Part shown: positions 35,180 to 43,603 of the stretch, piece by piece | Layout: each line of letters opens with the position of its first letter | Numbering within the stretch: position 1 is the stretch's first letter | NCBI RefSeq assembly: GCF_000687455.2 | Contig: NZ_JGVW01000063.1 | Span: forward strand, 1-48,198 | DNA: 48,198 nucleotides | DNA from: Burkholderia sp. lig30 | GTDB lineage: Bacteria; Pseudomonadota; Gammaproteobacteria; Burkholderiales; Burkholderiaceae | Reading direction: 5' to 3' | Translations under genes and position numbers: made by a program | The notes under the pieces: model-generated | Told to the model about the DNA's origin: nothing | The model's database searches: none | The model's input: only the letters and a program-made list of their open reading frames with translations

Positions 35180-36067
35180 TCACTTGTTCATCAGCCGGTT
35201 CAATACCCGATTCACGAGTTCGCTCGATTCATCGCCGATTGCGCCGCCATAGTTCTTCAAGGCCCCCCACATGCTTGACCCGACCTGCTTGTAGGTGTCC
35301 ACGTCCCCCCATTCCTCGGCGGCGGGGCCGCTCAGAATCAAAGCCATATCGATCGGATTCAACCAGGCCAGACCACCGTCCAGATAGGCGAGGGGATGTG
35401 TCTTGAACGCAAACTTCTTGAAATTCTCCTCGTCTACTTCCAGCTGGTACTGCGGTATCTTCATCTCAAACTTGCCATTACGAGGATTCTCACTGGCTAA
35501 ACTAATCACATTCCCCTGCATGTTTTGACTCAGCCCATCTTCCATATAATTTTGCAGCGACCACCGTGCGTTATCCAGCCAGTCTTTTCCCCTGTCACTC
35601 AAACGGGGCTTCAGGCTCGCTCCATAGTTCGAGCAGTAGTAATACCCGTAGCTGATGTAATACGACGGTGGCTTGTGTCCACAGCCGATGTGCCGCATCA
35701 TGAAGCTGCTGTGCCGCGACCAGTCGGAATCCGTGCAGTTCGGCGGAATCAGCTTGTCGCGGCGCGTCAAAAGGCGTTCGATGACCTCGACGTCTTTCCA
35801 GGGATTGAAATCGCGCGCAAATACCTTCACCGCGGCAAACGCGGCCGCGGAAGAGGCATTCGAGAGCTTGATCTTTTCGACGGTCTCGGTGTAGCCGCAA
35901 TTCAGCGGGCGATAGTAGTACTCGCATTCGCCAATGATCGAATCAGCCGCAGGCGGCACGTTGAGGTCGCACTTGCCGATTTCTGCATCGGCCCGCTGCG
36001 TGTAGCCTGCTGGCGTCATGTAGGAATGGAAGACGCCGATCACTTTCGGGTTATCGTTTTCAGCCAT
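35180..36067 (-). CDS. Cys-rich hypothetical protein, candidate T6SS-type effector
   Basis: A 295-aa protein of unknown function, no signal peptide. It has about eight Cys, aromatic clusters (ECEYYYRPLNCGYTE, SYYISYGYYYCSNYG) and a His-rich patch (RHSSFMMRHIGCGH). A second conserved-looking stretch is LSDRGKDWLDNARWSLQNYM. The C-terminus is helical (HPLAYLDGGLAWLNPIDMALI, then SSMWGALKNYGG). The Y-G-x-x-Y-C and LS-x-x-G-x-x-W wording reminds me of uncharacterised proteins encoded near VgrG/PAAR genes, but this is memory only. ATG at 36067; a TTG at 36073 is possible. It follows the 82-aa fragment by two bases. Part is under 45% GC. Confidence 0.55.
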   Translation of the reverse strand: MAENDNPKVIGVFHSYMTPAGYTQRADAEIGKCDLNVPPAADSIIGECEYYYRPLNCGYTETVEKIKLSNASSAAAFAAVKVFARDFNPWKDVEVIERLLTRRDKLIPPNCTDSDWSRHSSFMMRHIGCGHKPPSYYISYGYYYCSNYGASLKPRLSDRGKDWLDNARWSLQNYMEDGLSQNMQGNVISLASENPRNGKFEMKIPQYQLEVDEENFKKFAFKTHPLAYLDGGLAWLNPIDMALILSGPAAEEWGDVDTYKQVGSSMWGALKNYGGAIGDESSELVNRVLNRLMNK

Positions 36068-36069
36068 TT

Positions 36070-36318
36070 TCAATCGCCCAGAAGCTTGAGCACCGCATCC
36101 TGCGGCACGTGACTGTTGGTCAGCGAGGTCTCCTCGCCCTTTTCGTTGATCATCCCTTCCGCGCTCGCATGGCTTGCCGGAATCTGCATCCCGCTCCGGT
36201 TCTGGACCGCATCCTCAAAGGTTCGCATGGCACCAATGTCGTTAGGTTTCCAAACTGGCACGACCGCCCGCATTGCTGCTACGGACGAGATATCGTCAGA
36301 TGCGCACGAGTTAAGCAA
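36070..36318 (-). pseudogene. Probable C-terminal remnant of a larger gene
   Basis: An open frame of 82 codons with no usable ATG upstream (only a TTG near 36318) and no Shine-Dalgarno. The translated part AMRTFEDAVQNRSGMQIPA ... LTNSHVPQDAVLKLLGD looks like the tail of a globular protein. Its TGA stop is two bases before the ATG of the 295-aa gene (TGAAAATG), as in coupled operons, so the intact ancestor was probably its operon partner, for example an effector or chaperone. The upstream 313 bases hold nothing recognisable except the birA promoter. A functional small protein is the alternative. Confidence 0.45.
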
Positions 36319-36618
36319 ATCATCAGATAAATGTCGATCGGACAGGTCCTAAATTCGCTTGGGAGATATCGACAAGCACCGTCCAACGGCACCTGTGCAT
36401 GCAGCGGCGCGTTTCCATCGGTTGCTGAGCCCGGACGGCACGATACGGCGCCGGAGTTGACCGCCGATTCGGCGGCGTGCTTTCACTCCTGTTCGCCTTG
36501 ACCCGATCCGGCAGTTGCGTACCCGCAGCGAAATGCTCTAGTTGTAGTTCAGCAGCATGCCTCCACTCGGCTGCCACCCGCCGCCACGCTTGCAGGCACG
36601 ATCTCGTCCCCCTGTCGC

Positions 36619-36624
36619 TACAAT
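36619..36624 (+). promoter_or_regulatory. birA promoter -10 (leaderless)
   Basis: CGCTACAATAGG ends seven bases before the birA ATG, so the mRNA should begin at or next to the start codon. No Shine-Dalgarno is present, which agrees with leaderless initiation. Confidence 0.55.
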
Positions 36625-36631
36625 AGGCGCC

Positions 36632-37561
36632 ATGAACGCCCCGACCTCCTCCGACACGCCCGACTCCGGCGACGCGCACATCGCGCGCAGCCGGCTCGAA
36701 GCGCACCTGGACGCCGCGCCGCGCGCGTGGCCGCTCGACGTCGTCGCCGCGACCGGCTCGACCAACGCCGACCTCGCCGCGCGCCTGAAGACGCTGCCGC
36801 GCACCGCGAGCGCATTGCCCGCGCCGCTCGTGCGCGTCGCGTTCGAGCAGACGGCCGGCCGCGGCCGGCAAGGCCGCCCGTGGTTCGCGCAGCCGGGCAA
36901 CGCGCTGCTGTGCTCGGTCGGCTGCATCGTGCCGCGCCCGATCGACGCGCTCGGCGGGCTCAGCATCGCGATCGGCGTCGCGCTCGCGGAAGGGCTCGCG
37001 GCGCTGCCGCTCGACGGCCGCTCCGGCATCGCGCTGAAGTGGCCGAACGACGTGCTGCTGACGGCCGCCGACGCCGGCGCGCGCCGGATCGTCGGCAAAC
37101 TCGCCGGCATCCTGATCGAAACGGTCTGGACCACGCCCGCCGCGACCGCCGTCGTAATCGGCTTCGGCGTCAACGTGCGCGGCGCGGAAACGGTCGCAGC
37201 CCAGGTCGACGCGCAGCGCGCGCGCGAGGCGTCGCTCGCGGGCGCGCTGCCGCCGGCCGCGCTGTCGTCGGCCTGGTCGGCCGCCAATCTCACCGATACG
37301 CTCGCCGCGTCGCTCAATGCGCTCACGCCGGCGCTCGCGCAGTTCGCGGCCGAGGGCCTCGCGCCGTTCCTGCCGCGCTGGCATGCGCTGCACGCGTACG
37401 CGGGCCGCGAAGTGGTGCTGCTCGAACAGGGTATCGAACGCGCGCGCGGCATCGCGACCGGCATCGACGCGGCGGGCCAGCTGCTGCTCGACACGGCCGA
37501 CGGCATCCGCGCGATCGCGGCCGGCGACGTGTCGTTGCGCGAGGCGGACGCGCAGCCATGA
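36632..37561 (+). CDS. birA: Biotin-[acetyl-CoA carboxylase] ligase
   Basis: A 309-aa group I biotin-protein ligase that biotinylates AccB. There is no N-terminal HTH, so it should not act as a repressor, unlike E. coli BirA. The catalytic domain has [12 protein letters not shown], the biotin/ATP loop [22 protein letters not shown] with the catalytic Lys and [11 protein letters not shown] small C-terminal SH3-like domain ends [12 protein letters not shown] at 36632 is chosen by the adjacent promoter; a frame start at 36557 exists but lies upstream of that promoter. The stop overlaps the coaX start by four bases (ATGA). Confidence 0.93.
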   Translation: MNAPTSSDTPDSGDAHIARSRLEAHLDAAPRAWPLDVVAATGSTNADLAARLKTLPRTASALPAPLVRVAFEQTAGRGRQGRPWFAQPGNALLCSVGCIVPRPIDALGGLSIAIGVALAEGLAALPLDGRSGIALKWPNDVLLTAADAGARRIVGKLAGILIETVWTTPAATAVVIGFGVNVRGAETVAAQVDAQRAREASLAGALPPAALSSAWSAANLTDTLAASLNALTPALAQFAAEGLAPFLPRWHALHAYAGREVVLLEQGIERARGIATGIDAAGQLLLDTADGIRAIAAGDVSLREADAQP

Positions 37562-38349
37562 GCGCGCCCGCGCTGCTGATCGACGCCGGCAACAGCCGGA
37601 TCAAATGGGCGCTCGCCGACGCGCGCCGCGACCTGATCGCGAGCGGCGTGTTCGGCCATGCGCGCGACGGCGGCGGCGATCCGGACTGGTCGCACGCGCC
37701 GCGGCCGCGCGGCGCGTGGATCTCGAACGTCGCCGGCCCCGACGCCGCCGCGCGGCTCGATGCGCTGATCGACGCGCAATGGCCCGCGCTGCCGCGCACG
37801 ACGATCCGCGCGTGCGCGGCGCAATGCGGCGTGACGAACGGCTACACGACGCCCGGCCAGCTGGGCAGCGACCGCTGGGCCGGCCTGATCGGCGCGCATG
37901 CGGCATTCCCCGGCGAGCACCTGCTGATCGCGACGTTCGGCACCGCGACGACGCTCGAGGCGCTGCGCGCGGACGGCCGCTTCACGGGCGGGCTGATCGC
38001 GCCGGGCTGGGCGCTGATGATGCGCTCGCTCGGCACGCATACCGCGCAATTGCCGACGCTCACGACCGACATCGCGAGCGGCCTGCTCGCCGGCGCGCAG
38101 ACGGAGCCGTTCCAGGTCGATACGCCGCGCTCGCTGTCGGCGGGCTGCCTGTACGCGCAGGCGGGGCTCATCGAGCGCGCGTGGCGCGACCTGACCGACG
38201 CGTGGCGCGCGCCGGTGCGGCTCGTGCTGGCGGGCGGCGCCGCGGACGACGTCGCGCGGGCGCTGACGGTGCCGCACACGCGGCACGATGCGCTGATTCT
38301 GTCGGGACTGGCGTTGATCGCCGGGGAGGCCGCCGCTGCCGCAGCCTGA
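37558..38349 (+). CDS. coaX: Type III pantothenate kinase
   Basis: A 263-aa ASKHA-fold kinase for the first step of CoA synthesis, feedback-insensitive type. The N-terminal phosphate loop is [14 protein letters not shown]. The pantothenate/Asp region is [16 protein letters not shown], the second phosphate motif [15 protein letters not shown]. The adenosine-binding part ends [17 protein letters not shown] overlaps birA by four bases, a common arrangement in betaproteobacteria that couples biotin and CoA cofactor genes. No other pantothenate kinase is in the window. Confidence 0.93.
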   Translation: MSAPALLIDAGNSRIKWALADARRDLIASGVFGHARDGGGDPDWSHAPRPRGAWISNVAGPDAAARLDALIDAQWPALPRTTIRACAAQCGVTNGYTTPGQLGSDRWAGLIGAHAAFPGEHLLIATFGTATTLEALRADGRFTGGLIAPGWALMMRSLGTHTAQLPTLTTDIASGLLAGAQTEPFQVDTPRSLSAGCLYAQAGLIERAWRDLTDAWRAPVRLVLAGGAADDVARALTVPHTRHDALILSGLALIAGEAAAAAA

Positions 38350-38422
38350 TGCGGATGCGGAGCGTAACTGCCGCACGATGACCGGCCGGCGTGCCGGTCG
38401 CTTGACGACAAGGGGGTTCGAG

Positions 38423-38671
38423 ATGCTGCGCTGGCTGATCGCTGTTCTCTTTCTCGCCAACATGCTTGCGTTCCTGGCGGCGCGCGGCCTGTTCGGGCCG
38501 TCGCCCGCGGCCGGTGCGCGCGATCCGGGCCTGCTGTCGCGGCAGGTGATGCCCGGCAGTTTGCGCGTCACACCGCTCGCGCGGGGCGCCGATCAGGCGG
38601 CCGGCAACACGCCGGACGCCGCGCCTGCCTCGGCGTCCGCCCTGCCCGCCGCGTCCGCGCCGGCGCCGTGA
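38423..38671 (+). CDS. Small membrane-anchored protein, SPOR-protein remnant?
   Basis: An 82-aa protein. It has an N-terminal membrane anchor (MLRWLIAVLFLANMLAFLAARGLF) followed by a Pro/Ala-rich, unstructured tail. In related betaproteobacteria the gene after coaX often encodes a longer protein with the same N-terminus plus a C-terminal SPOR (peptidoglycan-binding) domain. Here the reading frame stops before any such domain. The ATG at 38423 follows AGGGGG. It may be a shortened but functional variant, or a decayed gene. Overlap with the end of rfaE2 is absent (10 bases apart, convergent). Confidence 0.55.
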   Translation: MLRWLIAVLFLANMLAFLAARGLFGPSPAAGARDPGLLSRQVMPGSLRVTPLARGADQAAGNTPDAAPASASALPAASAPAP

Positions 38672-38681
38672 CGCCGAACGC

Positions 38682-39167
38682 TCAGGGTTGTTGCGCGCGC
38701 ACCTTCTTCAGGAGCGAGGTCGTCGAGCGGTCGTGCTCGAACGGAATCGCAAGCGCGCGTCCGCCCCAGCCACGCACCAGCGCGGATTCCGGCAGCACGT
38801 CCATGTCGTAGTCGCCGCCCTTGACGAGAATGTCCGGATGCACGGCTTCGATCAGCGTGACCGGCGTCTTCTCGTCGAACCGCACGACCCAGTCGACGCT
38901 CTCGAGCGCCGCGAGCAGCGCCATGCGGTCGTCCTCGCGGTTGATCGGCCGGTCGTCGCCCTTGCCGAGCATGCGGACCGACGCGTCGCTGTTGACGCCG
39001 ACGATCAGGCACGCACCGAGCGCTTTCGCGTCGGCGAGATAGGTGACATGGCCGCGGTGCAGGATGTCGAACACGCCGTTCGTGAACACGACGGGCGACG
39101 GCAGCGACGCGCGCATCGCGGCAAGCGCGTCGCGGGTGATCAGCTTACGTTCGAAGGAAGCGGGCAT
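38682..39167 (-). CDS. rfaE2: D-glycero-beta-D-manno-heptose 1-phosphate adenylyltransferase
   Basis: Makes ADP-heptose for the LPS inner core. A 161-aa stand-alone nucleotidyltransferase, matching the C-terminal domain of bifunctional HldE. The motifs are FTNGVFDILHRGHVTYL (the HxGH nucleotide site), VGVNSDASVRML and the KGGDYDMDVLPE region. The separate kinase (rfaE1/hldA) is not in the window, as usual in Burkholderia, where the domains are split. The ATG at 39167 has GAAG-type weak spacing upstream; no better alternative was found. Confidence 0.92.
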   Translation of the reverse strand: MPASFERKLITRDALAAMRASLPSPVVFTNGVFDILHRGHVTYLADAKALGACLIVGVNSDASVRMLGKGDDRPINREDDRMALLAALESVDWVVRFDEKTPVTLIEAVHPDILVKGGDYDMDVLPESALVRGWGGRALAIPFEHDRSTTSLLKKVRAQQP

Positions 39168-39210
39168 GATGCGTGAAGTGCGAGGATGAGGCGCGCGGCG
39201 CGCGCCAAAG

Positions 39211-39238
39211 AAAAAACCCGCCGGTGCTGCGCGGCGGG
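39211..39238 (-). terminator. Intrinsic terminator of the ferritin-like gene
   Basis: On the minus strand CCCGCCG / CGGCGGG with an 8-base loop, followed by six T residues. It lies 60 bases after the stop of the ferritin-like gene. Confidence 0.88.
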
Positions 39239-39300
39239 CTTCGTGTCGCCGCCGAGCGGCGTCGGGCGCGGCTGGCCCGAACGGGCCGGCCGCATCAGGC

Positions 39301-40176
39301 TCAGGCCGGCTGCGCAGCCGACGGGCTGCTTTCGGCCTGCAGGCGGCCCGTCACTTCCTTGCGGTAGCGGTTGAGCTCCTGCGCCGATGCGAAGCTGCGT
39401 CCGAACAGCACCGACAGGTTGTGCAGGATGCGCTCGACGACCTTCTTCTCCCACTCGCCGTCGAACTGGATCTGCTCGTCGAGCCAGCGCTCGAGCCATT
39501 CCGGATCGGGCAGGCGCGACTGCACGGTGTCGCGCGGGAACAGCGACTGGTTCACGTGCAGGTTGGTCGGGTGCAGCGGCTTCTCGGTGCGGCGTGCCGA
39601 CGCCATCAGCACGCCGATCTTCGCGAATGCCGCGCGCGCGACGTCGCCGGAGGTGTTGAGCGCCTTCTTCATGTAGCGCAGGTACGCGCCGCCGTGACGC
39701 GCCTCGTCGCGCGAGATCGTATCGTAGATGTGCTTGATGACCGGCTCCGTGTGCCAGTCGGCCGCGCAGCGATACCAGTGGTTCAGGCGGATCTCGCCGC
39801 AGAAATGCAGCATCAGCGTCTCGAGCGGCGGCGCCGGGTCGAACGTGAAGCGCACCGCGTGCAGCTCTTCCTCGGTCGGCATCAGCTCGGGCTTGAAGCG
39901 GCGCAGGTATTCCATCAGCACGAGCGCGTGCTTCTGCTCCTCGAAGAACCACACGCTCATGAACGCGGAAAAGTCGCTGTCGTGCTGGTTGTCGCGCAGG
40001 AACATTTCCGTCGCGGGCAACGCGGACCACTCGGTGATCGCGTTCATCTTGATCGTCTTCGCCTGCTCGTCGGTCAGCAGCGAAGCGTCGAACGTGTCCC
40101 ACGGAATGTCCTTTTCCATGTCCCAACGGACGGCTTCGAGCGACTTGTAAAGTTCCGGATAAAGCATGGTGTTCAT
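39301..40176 (-). CDS. Ferritin-like di-iron protein
   Basis: A 291-aa four-helix-bundle protein with the di-iron ligands of the ferritin-like superfamily: Glu in ITEWSALPATEMFL, FFEEQKHALVLM (ExxH), CGEIRLNHWYRC and ISRDEARHGGAYL (ExxH). It is cytosolic, with no signal. It resembles acyl-ACP desaturase or ribonucleotide reductase R2-like folds and is usually annotated only as ferritin-like. The reaction is unknown; an oxidase or desaturase role is possible. ATG at 40176, just after GGGTGGG; the frame also opens upstream to 40272 but lacks signals. It has its own strong terminator. Confidence 0.8.
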   Translation of the reverse strand: MNTMLYPELYKSLEAVRWDMEKDIPWDTFDASLLTDEQAKTIKMNAITEWSALPATEMFLRDNQHDSDFSAFMSVWFFEEQKHALVLMEYLRRFKPELMPTEEELHAVRFTFDPAPPLETLMLHFCGEIRLNHWYRCAADWHTEPVIKHIYDTISRDEARHGGAYLRYMKKALNTSGDVARAAFAKIGVLMASARRTEKPLHPTNLHVNQSLFPRDTVQSRLPDPEWLERWLDEQIQFDGEWEKKVVERILHNLSVLFGRSFASAQELNRYRKEVTGRLQAESSPSAAQPA

Positions 40177-40396
40177 GGTCCCACCCCTGTTCTGCGCAAT
40201 GCGACTTCTTTTAAACGTGACCGTTGCGGCAAACGCGCGTCGCGAGTGCGTTTTTTGCAACCAAGATTTCAATTTTACGCGTTAATCCAGCGCCCGGACG
40301 CAGGTTTCGCTCCGGGCCGCCGGGCGGCCGCGCCGCCGCCGTGGGACATGCATGCCGTTCCGCTCGAACGGAACCGGTCGTGCGCGCCCGAGAGGG

Positions 40397-40412
40397 GCCG
40401 GCTCGAGCCGGC
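40397..40412. repeat. 16-bp perfect palindrome between patatin and ferritin-like genes
   Basis: GCCGGCTCGAGCCGGC. With the nearby GTTCCG / CGGAAC hairpin (about 40349-40366) it may end patatin transcription. The 417-base gap 40177-40593 otherwise holds a TATTAT -10-like box (40490-40495, minus strand) and an AT-rich patch near 40255-40285; no gene seen. Confidence 0.45.
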
Positions 40413-40489
40413 TTCGCTGGCGAACCCTTGCGCGCCCTTGTTCCGGGCCGGTGCGCCGGGCTGCTCGTATGGTGTATTCGGCGGCGGCC

Positions 40490-40495
40490 ATAATA
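40490..40495 (-). promoter_or_regulatory. Possible -10 box upstream of the ferritin-like gene
   Basis: GCTATTATGG on the minus strand. It would give a leader of about 308 nt, so either a long regulatory UTR or another start site nearer the gene should be considered. Confidence 0.3.
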
Positions 40496-40593
40496 GCACG
40501 CACCCGTGACCGTTCCACGACAGCGGCGGGCCGCCCGACGCGGCGATGCGGCGAATCGTCGCGCCCCGGCGTCGCGAAAACGCAACCCCTCGA

Positions 40594-41802
40594 TCAGACC
40601 CGCATTTCCCCGAGCGGTTGCCCGGCGGGCGGCGTGCTCGCGCCGTCCGCGCGCGCGATCCAAGCTCCGAGGGTGTCGCGCTGCGCGAGCCCGTCGCGAT
40701 AGCCGAGCTCGATCAGTTCGCGCGCGAACGCCTCCTCGAACAGCAGGTAGCTCGCGAACGACGCGCCGGCGGGCTGGCTGCCGCCGACCGCGCCCAACAG
40801 CCCGCGCACGGTGAGCGGCAATTGCTTCAGGTGCTTCGCCGCGATCAGTTCGATGCGCTCGGACGGCGCGATCGCCAGCACGTCGACATGGCGCCAGCCG
40901 CTGTCCGCCTCGATCTCCTGCGGCAGGTGCGAAATCATCCGGTTGATGTGCTCGATGCGCTCGATGTCCGCGCCGATCGAGTCGAGGAACACGCTCGCGA
41001 GCACCTGCTGGCCGATCTGCGCAAGCGTCGGGTAGCCGCGCACCGCACCGGCGCCGTTCGCGGCGGGCACCTCGGGCCGCGCGTCGGCCGCGCCGACCAC
41101 GACGATCCGGTCCGCGCCGAAGTGGATCGCCGGCGACAGCGGCGCGACCTGGCGGATCGAGCCGTCGCCGAAATACTCGATCTGGCCGTCGAGCACAAGC
41201 GGCACGGCAGGGAACACGAACGGGATCGCCGACGACGCGAGCAGGTGCGACGCCGACAGGTCGACGAGCCGCGCGGTGCGGTGCGCGCGCCGCCATGCCT
41301 GGATCGGTTCGGCCGCCTGATAGAACGTCAGGTGCCGGCCGCTCGAATAGCTGAGCGCCGTCACCGACAGCGCGTGCAGCACGTGCGCCTCGAGCATCTG
41401 CTCGATCCGGTGAAAGCTCAGCTCGCGCTGCAGCAGGTGCGCGAGCGGCGCGTTGTCGAGCAGCCCGCGCGGCGAGCGGCGCGCCGCCCAGCCGAAGCTC
41501 ATCGTCGCCAGCCAGCGCGCGCCGGCGGCGGCGATGCCGAGCCAGTCGGTGCGGTAAACATAGTCGGCGCGCAGGTGCTCCCAGAATTCGAGCAGGCGGC
41601 GCACGCCATGGGCGAAGTCGTCCGCGTGGCTCGCGATCGACGTCGCGTTGATCGCGCCCGCCGACGAGCCGCACACGACGCCGAACGGCACCGTGCGCCG
41701 TTGCGGATCGACGTCGAGCGCGATCTCGGTCAGCGCCTTCAGCACGCCGACCTGATACGCGGCGCGCGCGCCACCTCCCATCAGTACGAGCGCGAGCCGC
41801 AT
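40594..41802 (-). CDS. Patatin-like phospholipase
   Basis: A 402-aa patatin-domain lipid acyl hydrolase. The oxyanion motif is LVLMGGGARAAYQVG (residues about 4-18). The nucleophile Ser is in VVCGSSAGAINA. The dyad Asp is in YFGDGSIRQVAPLSPAI. A second half of about 170 residues (ERIEHINRMISHL, FEEAFARELIELGYRDG) follows. No signal peptide, so cytosolic or membrane-surface. ATG at 41802 has AGGTCG upstream. It is 34 bases from phaM on the same strand, so a role on PHB granules or storage lipid is conceivable, an inference from context. Confidence 0.87.
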   Translation of the reverse strand: MRLALVLMGGGARAAYQVGVLKALTEIALDVDPQRRTVPFGVVCGSSAGAINATSIASHADDFAHGVRRLLEFWEHLRADYVYRTDWLGIAAAGARWLATMSFGWAARRSPRGLLDNAPLAHLLQRELSFHRIEQMLEAHVLHALSVTALSYSSGRHLTFYQAAEPIQAWRRAHRTARLVDLSASHLLASSAIPFVFPAVPLVLDGQIEYFGDGSIRQVAPLSPAIHFGADRIVVVGAADARPEVPAANGAGAVRGYPTLAQIGQQVLASVFLDSIGADIERIEHINRMISHLPQEIEADSGWRHVDVLAIAPSERIELIAAKHLKQLPLTVRGLLGAVGGSQPAGASFASYLLFEEAFARELIELGYRDGLAQRDTLGAWIARADGASTPPAGQPLGEMRV

Positions 41803-41836
41803 CGGTCGACCTGCTACATGCGCGGTGGCCGGGTCG

Positions 41837-42607
41837 TCACGCGCCACGCTTCGGCGGACGGCTCGCGGGCGTCGACGCCGCCGCCGCGCGCGCGGCGGCC
41901 GATACCGGCTTCGCGCGCTTCGCGGCGGGCTTGCGCGCCGGCGCGGGTTGGTCGGCCACGGGCCCGGCTGCTGCCTCGGCTGCTGCCTCGGCGGGAGGCT
42001 CGGCAGCAGGCGTGGCGGCCGCGTCGGGCGCAGCCTCGGCCGGCGCTGCGCCCTGCGCGCCCGGTTGCGCCATCGCGAGGCTCGCGAGCTGGCTGAACTG
42101 GGTTTGCAGCAGATTCCACCAGCCGGACGGATCGAATGCGGCATTCGGCGATGCAGCCTCGCCTTCGGGCGGCGGCGCCTCTCCCGGCCCGGCCTTCGGC
42201 GCATCGCCGTGCGGCGCGGCGGCCGCCTGCGCGGCAGCGACTGCCTCCTCGGCGGCCGACATCGAGCTTTGCGCGAACGCGCCGAACGCGCGCAGCGTCG
42301 CGAGCGTCGCGCGCTGCACCTCGAGCGCCTGGATCGCGGACTGCAGCATGCCGAGATTCAGCTTCAGCCACTGCTCGACCGCACGCAGGTCGGTGATCCG
42401 CTTGTCGAGTTCCTCGACGCTCGTGAGCGGCGCCATCATGTCGGACATCGACGACAGCGAAGGCGGCAGCCCCGGCATTGCGCCGGGAAACGCGGCCATG
42501 CCGCCGAACGGCGACAGCCGCATCATCTCCCACATCTTGTCGAGCATGTCGGCGGGCTTGAAACCGGCAAAGCCGGGAAACGGGGTGGAGCCTTGGGGGT
42601 CGGTCAT
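41837..42607 (-). CDS. phaM: PHB-granule-associated protein PhaM
   Basis: A 256-aa protein that in Ralstonia binds PHB synthase PhaC1, nucleoid DNA and PHB granules. The N-terminal part has PFPGFAGFKPADMLDKMWEMM and a coiled region LEELDKRITDLRAVEQWLKLNLGM (pattern read from the frame). The middle is Ala/Glu/Pro-rich. The C-terminus is Ala/Lys/Arg-rich (PAAKRAKPVSAAARAAAAS), typical of its DNA-binding tail. ATG at 42607 follows AAGGAA. A GCTATGAT -10 lies 60 bases upstream. It is followed by the patatin gene. Confidence 0.85.
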   Translation of the reverse strand: MTDPQGSTPFPGFAGFKPADMLDKMWEMMRLSPFGGMAAFPGAMPGLPPSLSSMSDMMAPLTSVEELDKRITDLRAVEQWLKLNLGMLQSAIQALEVQRATLATLRAFGAFAQSSMSAAEEAVAAAQAAAAPHGDAPKAGPGEAPPPEGEAASPNAAFDPSGWWNLLQTQFSQLASLAMAQPGAQGAAPAEAAPDAAATPAAEPPAEAAAEAAAGPVADQPAPARKPAAKRAKPVSAAARAAAASTPASRPPKRGA

Positions 42608-42665
42608 TCGGCGTTCCTTCGTCGCGGGGAAGGGATGGCAGCCGCGCCGCGCGGCCGCCTGTGTC

Positions 42666-42671
42666 GATCAT
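42666..42671 (-). promoter_or_regulatory. phaM -10 box
   Basis: GCTATGAT on the minus strand, giving a 5' UTR of about 50 nt; located in the phaM-enoyl-CoA hydratase spacer. Confidence 0.4.
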
Positions 42672-42677
42672 AGCGCG

Positions 42678-43505
42678 TCAGAACGGCGCGTCGCCGGAAA
42701 AGCCGGGCGGCCGGCGCTCGCGCAGCGAGCGAATGCCCTCGTGCACGTCCGGCCCGGAGAAGCCCATGAATTCGAGCGCGAGCGACGTGTCGAACGACGG
42801 GCCGGCCATCCGCAGCCAGTTGTTGAGCGCGTACTTGGTCCAGCGGATCGCCGTCTGCGAGCCGTGCGCGAGCTTCTCGGCGACTTCGTACGCCTTCGGC
42901 AACAGGTCGTGGTCGTCGACCGCGAGCGACACGAGGCCGATCCGTTCGGCCTCCTCGCCGCTCACCGGCTCGCACAGCAGCAGGTAGTACTTGGCCTTCG
43001 CCATCCCGCACAGGAGCGGCCACACGATCGCCGCGTGATCGCCCGCCGCGACCCCGAGGCGCGTATGGCCGTCGATGATGCGCGCGCTCTTCGACGCGAT
43101 CGAGATGTCGGCGAGCAGCCCGGCGACGAGACCCGCGCCGACGGCCGGCCCGTGCATCGCGGACACGATCGGCTTGCTGCAGTTGATCACGTTGTAGACG
43201 AGGTCGCGCGCCTCGCGCCATACCCGCGCGCGCACGTCGAAGTCGTTCGCCATCTGCTCGACGAGCGCGAGATCGCCGCCCGCCGAGAAGCCCTTGCCTT
43301 CACCGCGGATCACCGCGACGCGCGTGTCCGGATCGCGATCGACGTCGCGCCAGATGTCGGCCAGCTCGCGATGCATCCGCTCGTCGGCAGTGGCGAGGCC
43401 GCTCTGGTTCGCGCCCTCGCCGCTCATCACGATTTCCAGAATGCCGTGCGGCTGCCGCCGCACGCGCAACGCTTCATAACCGCTGTACGCGGCGAGATCG
43501 GACAT
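42678..43505 (-). CDS. Enoyl-CoA hydratase/isomerase family protein
   Basis: A 275-aa crotonase-fold enzyme. The oxyanion region is [19 protein letters not shown] and [55 protein letters not shown] is the C-terminal part. I chose ATG at 43505 because AAGGAG lies seven bases upstream and a TACACT -10 (43536-43541) would start transcription near 43529; an ATG at 43529 would be leaderless. Substrate unknown. It is transcribed in the same direction as the FAH-family gene but has its own promoter. Confidence 0.85.
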   Translation of the reverse strand: MSDLAAYSGYEALRVRRQPHGILEIVMSGEGANQSGLATADERMHRELADIWRDVDRDPDTRVAVIRGEGKGFSAGGDLALVEQMANDFDVRARVWREARDLVYNVINCSKPIVSAMHGPAVGAGLVAGLLADISIASKSARIIDGHTRLGVAAGDHAAIVWPLLCGMAKAKYYLLLCEPVSGEEAERIGLVSLAVDDHDLLPKAYEVAEKLAHGSQTAIRWTKYALNNWLRMAGPSFDTSLALEFMGFSGPDVHEGIRSLRERRPPGFSGDAPF

Positions 43506-43535
43506 GCCCGCTCCTTGCTGATTCGTCATGCGTCG

Positions 43536-43541
43536 AGTGTA
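43536..43541 (-). promoter_or_regulatory. Enoyl-CoA hydratase gene -10 box
   Basis: GGCTACACT on the minus strand, 31 bases upstream of the chosen ATG at 43505. Confidence 0.4.
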
Positions 43542-43603
43542 GCCAAGCGCGCCCGCGCGGTCATCGGGCGAAACCCGGCGCGTCCGCGCATCGCGCCGCC
43601 ACG

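Noticed and set aside
33332..36318. Insertion sequence or integrase at the edges of the AT-rich islet
   Set aside because: No transposase or integrase motif, no tRNA gene and no clear flanking direct or terminal inverted repeats were found by eye.
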